Positions 8,553 to 18,140 of a stretch of DNA of 64,000 bases are shown piece by piece. Both the position numbers and the translations under genes were made by a program. The stretch covers positions 305,442 to 369,441 of the forward strand of contig WVZY01000022.1 in NCBI GenBank assembly GCA_011772205.1, in the 5' to 3' direction. The stretch's first letter is position 1. Each line of letters opens with the position of its first letter. This DNA is from Candidatus Latescibacterota bacterium. Lineage in GTDB: Bacteria; Krumholzibacteriota; Krumholzibacteriia; WVZY01. The notes under the pieces were generated by a model. That model saw only the letters and a program-made list of their open reading frames with translations, was not told where the DNA came from and searched no databases.

Positions 8553-11300
8553 TTATACACTGGAAAGCTTCTCTATCAAAAAATCCTTTACCTTGACAAA
8601 GTCATCGTAACTTTCCAATCCCATTTGCGAGAGGTGGGCCTTCCCACCACCGCGGAACGAGAAGGTCTCCGCGATCGAAGCGGCGAGCTCGTTGGCTTTG
8701 ATGCCTTTATCCTTCGTCAATCGTTGGGAAACGACAATCATCAAAACGGGTTTATCAGCTTTTACCTGGCAGAGAAGTCCAATACCATAATCCAATTTTT
8801 CTCTCAACATGTCACTGAACCGACGGAGCGTGGGAACATCGGGTGCATCGACTTCGAGCGATACGAGCTTGATGCCGTCGATGTTGACGGCGGCCTTCAT
8901 CGCTTCGTTCAAACGCTCGGATGATAGTGTCCCCTCTTTGGAAGTCAGCCTCTTCTTCAGGACCGCCTGTTCTTCGAGTAGGCTTTTTATGCGCCGCTCG
9001 ATATCATCGGGTGTTACCTTGAGTTGTTTGGCAATTCGGTTTCGGCTGTCGAGCAGATCGCTCACATACTGGAGGGCTCCGGTCCCGGTAAGAGCTTCGA
9101 TTCTTCTCACCCCGGCAGCCACGGCGCTTTCTTGTTTGATGAGGAACAGTCCGGTTTCGCCCGTTCGACTGAGGTGCGTACCGCCACAGAGCTCTCTCGA
9201 GAAATCCTCGACCGTAACCACGCGCACTGAATCGGTGTACTTCTCCCCGAAAAGCGCCATCGCCCCAAGTTCGATTGCCTTTTCATAAGGCATGTGCTCC
9301 CAGGTCACAATCCGATCCTCTAGAATCGCACGGTTTACAATGGCCTCGACCTGTGCAATCTCCTCAGGACGCATTGCCTGGAAATGATGAAAATCGAATC
9401 GAAGTCGCGCTGGTTCGACAAGAGAACCTGCCTGGACAACATGGTCTCCCAAAACCTGCCTCAAAGCAGTGTGGAGGAGGTGTGTCGCGGTATGGTTTCT
9501 GGCCGTGGCGAGGCGCATCTCTTTGTCTACGGTAAGCTGGACCGTTGGATTATCGTTGAAGAACGCTCCGACTTCATCCAGGCCGGGGAGCTTCCACCAT
9601 TCGATCTGATGCACGATCCGTTCGTTGAGCGGATAAGCCCCTAGAACGCGGAGCTCTCGTGTACCGAACCGCGCGACGCCGGTGTCACCCACCTGCCCGC
9701 CGCTCTCCGCATAAAATACTGTTTGATCGGTGATTACCTCGACGATGCCGTTCTTGTCGCTCAAAGCCTCCGTCTCCTCGGCGCCATCCACAAGGCGAAA
9801 TGCACCGACCGTCCCTTCGCAGGACAAAGCATCGTAACCGAGATATTTCGTCACCCGGACCTTTCGTACCTCCACAAAATCCATCTGCCTCCCGGCGTCC
9901 CCGACATGGAAGCTTCTCTGCCTGGCACGCTCTTTTTGAGCCATCATCGAAGCCGAAAAACCTTCCACGTCCACCTGGAGACCTGCATCCAGTGCGAGTT
10001 CCTGGGTCAGTTCGAGGGGGAATCCATAGGTGTCGTAGAGAACGAACGCTTCCTCCCCAGGCAAGTCGGACCGGCCTTTCCGCTTAGCCGCGTCGATGAC
10101 CGAACGGAGTTTTTCCAATCCCTGCTCAAGCGTGGAAAGAAACCGTTTCTCTTCTGCGGTGACCACATCTTTTACAAGCGATGCGCGATCGGTGAGCTCG
10201 GGGTACCGCGACCTCATTGTTTCTATCACCGCATCGACGGAGCGAGCAAGGAAAGGCTCACGTACTCCGAATGGATGAAGCTTCGTGAGCGCCCGTCTCA
10301 ACAGCCGTCTCAAAATGTATCCTCTGCCTTCGTTCGAGGGGAGAATCCCCTCGGCGAGCGCGAAAGTGAGTGCGCGTATATGGTCCGTTGCCACGTTTAC
10401 CGGCTGCTGGGCGGCCTTTGTTTCCTTTCCACCGGGAAGCGCTTCGACTACCGAATTCCGGATTGGCAGGAAGCAATCCGTGTGAAAATTGTCCTCGACT
10501 CCTTGCAAGATGAACGCGAGTCGCTCGAGACCTAGGCCGGTGTCGATACCCGGCTTGGACAACGGCTCGTAAATCCCTGATTCCATAAGAAAGAACTGAG
10601 GAAATACGAGGTTCCAGTACTCGATGAACCGGTCGCAGTCGCAACCTGGCTTGCAAGTTGCTTTCCTGCATCCTCTTTCAGGTCCCGTGTCGAAATATAG
10701 CTCGGAACAGGGCCCGCAGATGCCGGTGCTGCCCACTGGACCCCAGAAATTGTCCTCCTTGCCCAGCCGAATGACCTTCGCCGCGGGAAGGCCAATCCGC
10801 TTCGTCCAGAGTTCATGGGCTTCGTCATCATCCTGATAGATGGAGATCCAAATCCGTTCGGGATCGATTCTCCATACGTCCACAGAGAGTTCCCAACCGT
10901 AATCAACCGCCTCCCTCTTGAAATAATCGCCGAAACTGAAGTTGCCGAGCATCTCGAAAAACGTGTGATGGCGGAGGGTTTTTCCGACGTTCTCCAGGTC
11001 GCTTTGCTTGCCTCCCGCTCGAAGACATTTCTGCACGGACGCGGCCTTCGGGAAAGGAGCCGTACCAGGATCGCGGTAATAGCTTTTGAAAGGCACCATC
11101 CCTGCAGAGGTAAAGAGAAGTGTTGGATCTTCTGGAAGGAGCGGGGCCGATGGCGCGATTTCGTGCGCTCTCAATCGGAAATACTCGAGAAAACTCTCGC
11201 AGAGATAGTCCGACGAATATTTCGTCTTTTTGGTCCGGGACTTTGACTCGTGCGGCTTAGCCCGGCCCCTCGCCTTTGTTCTTCTAGTATCTTTATCCAT
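8553..11300 (-). CDS. alaS: Alanyl-tRNA synthetase
   Basis: FTSAGMVPFKSYY, GNFSFGDYFKREAVDYGWE, GLGLERLAFILQG, NHTATHLLHTALRQVLGDHVVQAGSLV, ELCGGTHLSRTGE. Confidence 0.98.
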   Translation of the reverse strand: MDKDTRRTKARGRAKPHESKSRTKKTKYSSDYLCESFLEYFRLRAHEIAPSAPLLPEDPTLLFTSAGMVPFKSYYRDPGTAPFPKAASVQKCLRAGGKQSDLENVGKTLRHHTFFEMLGNFSFGDYFKREAVDYGWELSVDVWRIDPERIWISIYQDDDEAHELWTKRIGLPAAKVIRLGKEDNFWGPVGSTGICGPCSELYFDTGPERGCRKATCKPGCDCDRFIEYWNLVFPQFFLMESGIYEPLSKPGIDTGLGLERLAFILQGVEDNFHTDCFLPIRNSVVEALPGGKETKAAQQPVNVATDHIRALTFALAEGILPSNEGRGYILRRLLRRALTKLHPFGVREPFLARSVDAVIETMRSRYPELTDRASLVKDVVTAEEKRFLSTLEQGLEKLRSVIDAAKRKGRSDLPGEEAFVLYDTYGFPLELTQELALDAGLQVDVEGFSASMMAQKERARQRSFHVGDAGRQMDFVEVRKVRVTKYLGYDALSCEGTVGAFRLVDGAEETEALSDKNGIVEVITDQTVFYAESGGQVGDTGVARFGTRELRVLGAYPLNERIVHQIEWWKLPGLDEVGAFFNDNPTVQLTVDKEMRLATARNHTATHLLHTALRQVLGDHVVQAGSLVEPARLRFDFHHFQAMRPEEIAQVEAIVNRAILEDRIVTWEHMPYEKAIELGAMALFGEKYTDSVRVVTVEDFSRELCGGTHLSRTGETGLFLIKQESAVAAGVRRIEALTGTGALQYVSDLLDSRNRIAKQLKVTPDDIERRIKSLLEEQAVLKKRLTSKEGTLSSERLNEAMKAAVNIDGIKLVSLEVDAPDVPTLRRFSDMLREKLDYGIGLLCQVKADKPVLMIVVSQRLTKDKGIKANELAASIAETFSFRGGGKAHLSQMGLESYDDFVKVKDFLIEKLSSV

Positions 11301-11333
11301 GCCCTGTTCTTATCTCCGAACCTGCAGTGCTTG

Positions 11334-11972
11334 CTAATCTTCCTCGATTTCCATGCCCACCTGCTTCAAGAGTTCGTAAATGACCCGGTTTACTACCGCA
11401 AAATCGAATCCTTTTCGACGAAGCATTGCGCTCAATCTCCGAGCGGTCTTCTCGTTGGGCTTCTGGCTGGATAGCTTCTTGCGAACGATTTTCCAAGCTA
11501 AATCCTCTTGGGTATCTCCTGTAAAGATCTCTCCGAGCGCATCATCGATAATCGACTGGTTGACGCCACGCTTCGTCAATTCGAATTTCAACCGGTGCGG
11601 TCCCAGTTGCCTCGAGTCGACCTTAGCCCGGATGTACTCGCACGCAAAGCGATTATCATCGATGTACCCGAACTCCTCCAGCTCGTCGAGGATCCCATTT
11701 CGGATCGACGCCTCGAGATCCAAGGAGTCGAGAGCCGTTCGGATTTCGTGGCGGCTCCGCGAACGTATCGACAGAAGTTTTAGCGCTTTTTCCTTTCCGC
11801 GAAAATACTGGTCTATCCGGCAAAGTCTTTCAACATCCGCTTCCGAGAGGACCGAGCCGTTTCCGATCGCGTGCGCCTCGCTCACCGGTATGGTAAAAGA
11901 CCGCCCCCCCGATAGTCTTACAAAAACTCGCTGACGGGGGCGCGGTCGAAACTCGATGACATGCTCAGTCAT
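11334..11972 (-). CDS. recX: Regulatory protein RecX
   Basis: ALKLLSIRSRSRHEIRTALDSL..., FGYIDDNRFACEYIRAKV, GPHRLKFELTKRGV; starts immediately after the recA stop (TAG ATG). Confidence 0.92.
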   Translation of the reverse strand: MTEHVIEFRPRPRQRVFVRLSGGRSFTIPVSEAHAIGNGSVLSEADVERLCRIDQYFRGKEKALKLLSIRSRSRHEIRTALDSLDLEASIRNGILDELEEFGYIDDNRFACEYIRAKVDSRQLGPHRLKFELTKRGVNQSIIDDALGEIFTGDTQEDLAWKIVRKKLSSQKPNEKTARRLSAMLRRKGFDFAVVNRVIYELLKQVGMEIEED

Positions 11973-13112
11973 CTATCTCTTTGCGGCCCTAGCGCTCCCC
12001 GCGCGGCCTTTTGCCGCGGCGCCGCGAGGGGTTGCCGCCTCTGGATCGTCTGTAATCTGTTTCTCTTCTGTGACCTTCTTGTCATCCGCGGATTTCTTAC
12101 CCGGCCTCTCGATCCCATAGTGGGATCGGATCTTCTGGGTAATTTCGTCCAGGAGCGAGGGATTATTCTTCAAAAATATCCTCGATGCTTCTCTACCCTG
12201 ACCGAGTCGCTCGTTTCCATACGAATACCATGTTCCGCTCTTCTTGATGATTTCGACTCCCGCCCCTAGATCGAGCACGTCGCCTTCGAAGCTGATGCCT
12301 TCACCGTATAGAATATCGAACTCGGCGGTCCTGAAAGGAGGAGCAACTTTATTCTTAACGAGCTTTACTTTTGTCCTGTTGCCCGACACTTGTTCACCGT
12401 CCTTGATCGCGCCGATCCTGCGGATATCCATCCGCACCGTCGAATAGAATTTGAGCGCATTCCCACCTGAAGTCGTTTCCGGGCTACCGAACAAAACGCC
12501 AATTTTCATGCGGATTTGATTCGTAAAGATCAAGCAGGTTTTTGTTTTGCTTACAACACCGGCGAGCTTTCGAAGCGCCTGGGACATCAACCGAGCTTGA
12601 AGGCCGACATGAGCCTCTCCCATTTCGCCATTGATCTCCGCTGCAGGAACGAGCGCTGCAACGGAATCGATGACGATGACATCGAGTGCGCCACTGCGAA
12701 TGAGAACTTCAGTGATTTCCAGCGCCTGCTCGCCCGTGTCCGGCTGCGAGATCAGTAGGTCCTCCACTTTGATACCAATCTTCTTGGCGTAATTCACGTC
12801 GAATGCATGCTCGGCATCGATAAAAGCGGCCATGCCGCCGCCTTTCTGTGCGCTTGCTATAATCGAGGAGGTGAGCGTTGTTTTTCCAGAACCTTCCGGG
12901 CCGAACACCTCGATGATCCTTCCCCTGGGGACGCCTCCAACACCCAGAGCGATATCCAAGCTCAGGCTTCCTGTGGAAATCACATCAACGGGGACGATGG
13001 CGCTCTCTTCACCGAGTTTCATGATCGAGCCTTGCCCGAATTGTTTCTCGATTTGCGCCAAGGCAAGATCGAGCGATTTGCTTTTGTCATTCTGAGGTGC
13101 TTTGCTTTTCAT
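11973..13112 (-). CDS. recA: Recombinase RecA
   Basis: [62 protein letters not shown] 13112 (MKSKAPQND) preferred over the 13175 start. Confidence 0.98.
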   Translation of the reverse strand: MKSKAPQNDKSKSLDLALAQIEKQFGQGSIMKLGEESAIVPVDVISTGSLSLDIALGVGGVPRGRIIEVFGPEGSGKTTLTSSIIASAQKGGGMAAFIDAEHAFDVNYAKKIGIKVEDLLISQPDTGEQALEITEVLIRSGALDVIVIDSVAALVPAAEINGEMGEAHVGLQARLMSQALRKLAGVVSKTKTCLIFTNQIRMKIGVLFGSPETTSGGNALKFYSTVRMDIRRIGAIKDGEQVSGNRTKVKLVKNKVAPPFRTAEFDILYGEGISFEGDVLDLGAGVEIIKKSGTWYSYGNERLGQGREASRIFLKNNPSLLDEITQKIRSHYGIERPGKKSADDKKVTEEKQITDDPEAATPRGAAAKGRAGSARAAKR

Positions 13113-13245
13113 TGCACACTCCCCTTTCTCTGGTTGTGCCGCACAACCCGTGTGCTCGGCCGGCTGTTTTACCACGCTTCATCCCCCATACCCCCCTGCG
13201 CCGGCTTCCCGTCCAGGGGAAGGCGAGAGAGTATTTTTGCATAGA

Positions 13246-13277
13246 CGTGCTATATTAGCACGCTCAACTCTTGAGCG
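13246..13277. promoter_or_regulatory. Two adjacent perfect palindromes at the thpR/recA junction, candidate operator
   Basis: CGTGCTA-TAT-TAGCACG (13246-13262) and CGCTCAA-CTC-TTGAGCG (13261-13277), read directly. Confidence 0.4.
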
Positions 13278-13824
13278 CAATCTCTTTAACTATATGATAT
13301 CTGGCGCCTTCCCGTCTGAGTTCGCTTTTCATGAGATCCACCGAATGAACGGTCTGAGACACGCTGGAAAGCGCCGGTACCTCAGTGAGCCACAGTGCCA
13401 CGTCGTGTGGGATCGGTTGTTTCACTCGCGCAACCGTTATATGAGCGCGGAAGCGCTTCTCTTCCTTCGGCATATTCATTTCCTCTTCGAGCACGCTATT
13501 GATCTCGGTCGAAAGTTGCTCAAGACCCTCAGCCCCTTCCTCAATTCGAAAGAAAAGCACCCGGGGTCTGGTAAGATTCGGGAAACCACTCAGATCTGCG
13601 AGTTCGATGGAAAACGGTGAATGTGTGCTGCAAACCTGTTCCAAATGAGTAGCGATCTTTGGTATGTGGTTTTCTGGAGTTTCGCCAAGAAATTTTAGCG
13701 TAATGTGAAGAGCATCCTCCTTTACCCAACGCCACGGTGGATCCGATATGGGAAAATGATCGATCGCCTTTCGAATCGCTAGTTTGACCTCGCTCGTAAG
13801 ATTGACTGCAATAAAAAGTCTCAT
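13264..13824 (-). CDS. thpR: RNA 2',3'-cyclic phosphodiesterase (2H family, formerly 2'-5' RNA ligase)
   Basis: MRLFIAVNLTSEVKLAIRKAI; two HxT motifs: LHITLKFLG and AHITVARVK. Confidence 0.93.
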   Translation of the reverse strand: MRLFIAVNLTSEVKLAIRKAIDHFPISDPPWRWVKEDALHITLKFLGETPENHIPKIATHLEQVCSTHSPFSIELADLSGFPNLTRPRVLFFRIEEGAEGLEQLSTEINSVLEEEMNMPKEEKRFRAHITVARVKQPIPHDVALWLTEVPALSSVSQTVHSVDLMKSELRREGARYHIVKEIALKS

Positions 13825-13991
13825 GGCTCCTTTCCGTGGATCCTATTCTGTGCATCTCCGTTCCATGTTTTCAGCAAGGACCCGCATTGGTTGTTCTCCG
13901 CTTGCGTACTTTTGGTAACGGTTCCCGGGGGGTAGCAGCCTATCCATCGCCCCCAAATACACATCCCCCTCTTACGATCCACCGATTTGGA

Positions 13992-15248
13992 TCACTCCCC
14001 CATTACATGTTTGTACAGCATATAGAGCGACGCGTAAACGATCCTTTCGCGCACGTGGTCGCGACTACCCGGGAAAATCCTTTTTCTAACCTTTTGACCA
14101 CCGTTCCAGGAGAGTCCACAATAGCAAAGCCCCACCGGCTTCTCTTCCGTACCACCCTCGGGACCTGCGATACCCGTCGTCGAGAGGCCCCATGTTGCCC
14201 CCGTTTTCTCCCTTACTCCCCTGGCCATTTCGAGACAGACCTCCTCGCTTACCGCTCCGACTCTCATTAGAGTATTCTCCGACACGCCGAGAAACCTCAC
14301 CTTTGCTTCATTGCTGTATGCAACCACATCAGCTAGAAAATACCGGCTGCTACCAGGAATGTCGGTGATGCGCTTTCCAATATAGCCACCGGTGAGGGAT
14401 TCGGCGATGGACAGCGTCATTCCTCTCCGAGCAAGCGCTTCGCCGACCACCATTTCGAATGAAACCGTTCCCTTGCCATAAAATTTGTATCCGAGAATCC
14501 GCTTGAGTTCCTGTTCGAAAACAGCGGCGTTTTTTTTCAACATATCTCTTTCTTGCGCAGGGGTCCGCTCCGTCACGATGATATCGACACCACCGGCAAA
14601 TGCAAGCGATGAGAATACGAACATATCGAATTTCGCAAACACGCCTTCGATGATCGATGCAAGAGTGGACTCGCCGATACCGGTAGTACGGAATGTCTCC
14701 ATAAAAACCGGCTGGCGCTGAAGAACACGGGACAGCAACGGCATGACGGTATCCTCTACCATCGGCATTAGCTCGTGTGGCGGTCCTGGGAGCACGGCGA
14801 TGAAGCATCCGCCTTTTTCCAGTGAAAAGCCGGGAGCAGTTCCATTTCGATTCGGAATCGGTACCGCACCTTTGGGGAAATAAGCCTGCTTTTTGTTCGT
14901 ATCCGCTACCTTCCGCCCCCTGGACTCGAAGTACGACTGGATCTCTTCCCAGGCGCTTTCGCTGAATCCGAGCGGCTCATTCAGTCCTTTTGCTACCGCC
15001 TCGCGTGTTAAATCATCCTCCGTTGGACCTAGTCCCCCGCAAACGAGCAGCACATGAGTCGCCGTAAGTCGCGTCCGGACGATCTCGGCGATGAGCTCTT
15101 CGTCGTCGCCTACCATACGGCACTCACTGAGATGAAGACCGACTCCTTTCAGAACCTCGCCGAAATATTTGAGGTGATGGTCTTGCTTTTCGCCATTGAG
15201 GAGCTCGCTACCGACAAGGATTAACTCTGCATCGGTCCGCTTTTCCAT
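13992..15248 (-). CDS. cinA: CinA family protein (competence/damage-inducible, with C-terminal NMN deamidase domain)
   Basis: AELILVGSELLNGEKQD, GGLGPTEDDLTREAVA, AESLTGGYIGKRITDIPGSS, STTGIAGPEGGTEEKPVGL. Confidence 0.96.
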   Translation of the reverse strand: MEKRTDAELILVGSELLNGEKQDHHLKYFGEVLKGVGLHLSECRMVGDDEELIAEIVRTRLTATHVLLVCGGLGPTEDDLTREAVAKGLNEPLGFSESAWEEIQSYFESRGRKVADTNKKQAYFPKGAVPIPNRNGTAPGFSLEKGGCFIAVLPGPPHELMPMVEDTVMPLLSRVLQRQPVFMETFRTTGIGESTLASIIEGVFAKFDMFVFSSLAFAGGVDIIVTERTPAQERDMLKKNAAVFEQELKRILGYKFYGKGTVSFEMVVGEALARRGMTLSIAESLTGGYIGKRITDIPGSSRYFLADVVAYSNEAKVRFLGVSENTLMRVGAVSEEVCLEMARGVREKTGATWGLSTTGIAGPEGGTEEKPVGLCYCGLSWNGGQKVRKRIFPGSRDHVRERIVYASLYMLYKHVMGE

Positions 15249-15290
15249 TTGAATCCCTCTTCAAATGATTGGTGCCGGCCTCTGGGGATT

Positions 15291-15752
15291 TTAGAAGAAC
15301 ACTCCAATACCCGGAATAAAATACGAGAGGACGATCAATGCAATGCGCGCATATATTCCCGCAAGAAAATCATCGCAGACGACGCCGTATCCACCAGGGA
15401 GATTCTGCGAACGCCTGATTGGAAACGGCTTAAGGATATCAAATATTCGAAAAATGAAAAATCCCAGCAGCACACCACCAGCGCTGGGCACCGCCCCCGC
15501 GAACACCGTCTGCATCCCCACGACTTCGTCTATCACGATGCAGCTTGCATCGCGTCCGAACCGCTTCTCCATGCGCGTTGCTATTGGGACGGAGGCGACG
15601 ATCGTCCAGGCAAAAACGATTGGAGTCGCGATTACTGGACCGCCGGGGATCAACAGAACAGCCGCAAAGACAAGGCTTGCGAAGGTCGCAGGGGCAAACG
15701 GGAAAAAGCCGCTGAACCCGAAACTCCCAAACAATGTAATGAGAAAATTCAC
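15291..15752 (-). CDS. pgpA: Phosphatidylglycerophosphatase A
   Basis: LITLFGSFGFSGFFPFAPATFASL, IVIDEVVGMQTVF, FRIFDILKPFPIRRSQNLPGGYGVVCDDFLAGIYA. GTG at 15752 after GGGAGAGAG is the likely start; the 15887 start looks over-extended. Confidence 0.9.
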   Translation of the reverse strand: MNFLITLFGSFGFSGFFPFAPATFASLVFAAVLLIPGGPVIATPIVFAWTIVASVPIATRMEKRFGRDASCIVIDEVVGMQTVFAGAVPSAGGVLLGFFIFRIFDILKPFPIRRSQNLPGGYGVVCDDFLAGIYARIALIVLSYFIPGIGVFF

Positions 15753-15892
15753 TCGAACACTCTCTCTCCCATGGAATGCGGGCTGCTGGTGAGAAACTCT
15801 ACACGCCGTGCAAACATGCGGCAACATGTTTCTATGAGCCCTATGCTCACCATGGATCGTGGGTGACCGTTTACGCGGAGCGAGCAAATAGT

Positions 15893-16001
15893 GCCGTGTG
15901 ATGGGGGTGATGAACCATTGCGCGGAGCGAGGAGGGATCGCCCGCTGCAGGCGGGAAGCCGGCCGAAGCGGGCGTGTGGTGAGGAGCCCCCATTACACAG
16001 C
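15893..16001. repeat. Intergenic dispersed repeat, full copy 1 (109 bp, 15-bp imperfect terminal inverted repeats)
   Basis: GCCGTGTGATGGGGG (15893-15907) against CCCCCATTACACAGC (15987-16001), 13/15 paired; body aligns with 44258-44365. Confidence 0.85.
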
Positions 16002-16028
16002 AATCATGCACGAGCCACCCACCGCAGT

Positions 16029-16077
16029 CGGATAGCCGACCAAAGCGGGCGAAGGTAAAGAATCCTCATCACGCAGC
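16029..16077. repeat. Partial (3'-half) copy of the same repeat
   Basis: CGGATAGCCGACCAAAGCGGGCGAAGGTAAAGAATCCTCATCACGCAGC matches 40/49 to the 3' half of the 44 kb copy (hand count). Confidence 0.75.
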
Positions 16078-16092
16078 GTTCGCTCGAGAATC

Positions 16093-16120
16093 AATAGAAA
16101 AGGCACCCGAAGAGGGTGCC
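16093..16120 (-). terminator. Intrinsic terminator downstream of mglA
   Basis: Minus strand GGCACCC-TCTTC-GGGTGCC followed by TTTTCTATT; perfect 7-bp stem ~40 nt past the mglA stop. Confidence 0.8.
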
Positions 16121-16158
16121 AATCGACCTGTGAAGGCTACCAGCCGAAAAGTATTCGA

Positions 16159-16743
16159 TTAATTACTAGAGAGCTTCTGCAGCACGCCTTTGGCGATGCA
16201 CTTGAGGGTATCGAAAACCCCCTCCCCCTTTATCGCAACGGCCTCGAAGTACGGATAGCCCTGTGGGTTGAGCTCCTGCTCGAGGTCCTCGATCGAGATG
16301 ATATCGGGCATGTCCCGCTTGTTGTACTGGATGACATAAGGAATTTCCTCGAGCTTCAGTTTATATGGTTCGAGATTCTCATGCAGGTTATACAGACTCT
16401 CGATGTTTGCATCATAACGGGACGTCTGAGAGTCGGCCACGAACACAATCCCATCAACTCCTCGAAGAATGAGTCTCCGACTTGCATCGTAGTAAACCTG
16501 CCCCGGAACCGTATACAGGTGAAAGCGCGTTTTGAATCCCTTCACGGTGCCCAGCTCGAGAGGAAGGAAGTCGAAAAACAGCGTTCGGTCCATCTCAGTT
16601 GCCAGCGTAATCAGCTTTCCCTTCGTCTCGGGAGCTACCTTGTTGTACACATATTGAATGTTCGTTGTTTTTCCACACAGACCCGGGCCATAGTACACAA
16701 TCTTGCAGTTGATTTCCCGGGAAGAATAATTGATAAGGGACAT
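16159..16743 (-). CDS. mglA: MglA-type small GTPase
   Basis: MSLINYSSREINCKIVYYGPGLCGKTTNIQYVYNKV (P-loop), TRFHLYTVPGQVYYDASRRLILRGVDGIVFVADS, YNKRDMPD. Confidence 0.95.
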   Translation of the reverse strand: MSLINYSSREINCKIVYYGPGLCGKTTNIQYVYNKVAPETKGKLITLATEMDRTLFFDFLPLELGTVKGFKTRFHLYTVPGQVYYDASRRLILRGVDGIVFVADSQTSRYDANIESLYNLHENLEPYKLKLEEIPYVIQYNKRDMPDIISIEDLEQELNPQGYPYFEAVAIKGEGVFDTLKCIAKGVLQKLSSN

Positions 16744-16758
16744 CGGCCTCTCCCTGCA

Positions 16759-17256
16759 TCAATCTGTAAACAGAGAATCGATTTCTTTGTTGAGTTCGTC
16801 TGTGAATTCTTCATCGAATTCTTTGAGGTCTTCGTTCTCGTATTGGAGCTTCTCGAACAGCCCGGAGAGAACCGTATTCAAGCCTTCAATCGCCTTCTTT
16901 ACTCGAAGTCGGACAAGGCCCAAAGTAGTCCGCTTGTTGAAGAGGACCACGAGAATGATGTGAGATGCAACCTTCGCGAGGTACATGCTCTCATCAGAAC
17001 CTTGGTGATAGAGGGTGGAGAAATCCTTTTCACCGATCAATTGGGCAAGCTGACTGTTTGCTTCGAAGTCCGCCGCGCACAGCGAGGCAAAACTCATCAA
17101 GTCGAATCCGGGTTCGACTCCCACGCTAGCGATCATCTGACCCGTTTTATCGATTAGCAAAATGCTTTGAGAATTCGAATTCTTCAACAACTCCTTCAGT
17201 ACGCTGTTGATTGCCCAGTAATCTTCCTCATATATGGTCCAATCAGCTTTTACCAT
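16759..17256 (-). CDS. mglB: MglB-type roadblock/LC7 protein
   Basis: Immediately upstream of mglA; SILLIDKTGQMIASVG..., FSTLYHQGSDESMYLAKV. Confidence 0.87.
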   Translation of the reverse strand: MVKADWTIYEEDYWAINSVLKELLKNSNSQSILLIDKTGQMIASVGVEPGFDLMSFASLCAADFEANSQLAQLIGEKDFSTLYHQGSDESMYLAKVASHIILVVLFNKRTTLGLVRLRVKKAIEGLNTVLSGLFEKLQYENEDLKEFDEEFTDELNKEIDSLFTD

Positions 17257-17287
17257 AGCCGCTCCGTCCGGTTGATCTCAGGATCTT

Positions 17288-17887
17288 TCAGATTTTCTCC
17301 CTCCGCTCCAGCGCGCTTGCGATGGTCATGTCATCCGCGAATTCGAGTGATCCGCCCATCGGCAGACCCCTTGCAAGTCTTGTGACAGTACAGCCGTAGG
17401 GCTCGATCGTTTTGGCTATATATAGGGCTGTTGTATCCCCTTCGACCGTCGGGTTCGTTGCTACGATAACTTCTTTTATTTCACCTGACTTCACGCGTTG
17501 CTCCAGGGCAGCCAGGTTGAGATTTTCTGGACCGATGCCGTCGATCGGCGACAGCACCCCGTGCAAAACATGGTACAATCCCTTGTAATGCCGGGTTTTC
17601 TCTAGTAACAAGACATCTTGAGGCCCTTCAACGACGCAGATGATCTCGCGATTCCGAGAGGGGTCCATGCAAATTGCACATTCTTCCTTTTCCGTAATAC
17701 TTCCGCACGCCTTGCAAAACCTCACCTTCTCCCTGAGCGAAGCGATGAGGTTCCCGAGTTTTTCCGCTTCTTCATCATCCGCCTTCAGGAGATGAAGTGC
17801 GAGTCGCTGGGCGGTTTTCGTTCCAATCCCAGGCAGGCGGGCCAAACTCCTGATAAGGTCTGAAAGAGTCTCGGAACCGTAGTCCAT
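17288..17887 (-). CDS. recR: Recombination protein RecR
   Basis: LARLPGIGTKTAQRLALHLL (HhH), CxxC zinc region CKACGSITEKEECAICMDPSR, VVEGPQDVLLLE, YVHVLHG-like LYHVLHGVLSPIDGIGPENL. Confidence 0.97.
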   Translation of the reverse strand: MDYGSETLSDLIRSLARLPGIGTKTAQRLALHLLKADDEEAEKLGNLIASLREKVRFCKACGSITEKEECAICMDPSRNREIICVVEGPQDVLLLEKTRHYKGLYHVLHGVLSPIDGIGPENLNLAALEQRVKSGEIKEVIVATNPTVEGDTTALYIAKTIEPYGCTVTRLARGLPMGGSLEFADDMTIASALERREKI

Positions 17888-18140
17888 CGGTCCTCCTTTG
17901 TTTTAGCAAGATTCTTGCCGCATGATAGGCTACTGGCGCGGGCCAGAGCGGCCGCTTCCCGCCACCGAACCTCAATTATTACAAGGGCTAGAAACGCTTC
18001 GCTATGGCCGGAACGGCCCCCGTCCTGCCGGCCATCCGGATGCCTCTGCTGGAGGGCTCGAATAGGGGCACTCCGATTTGCGTTCGAGGAAAGGAATGCG
18101 GCGGGGGTGATGAGCCAACCGGAGACGAAAGCCCAGATAG

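Noticed and set aside
9723-10535. 270-aa plus-strand ORF
   Set aside because: Antisense to alaS.
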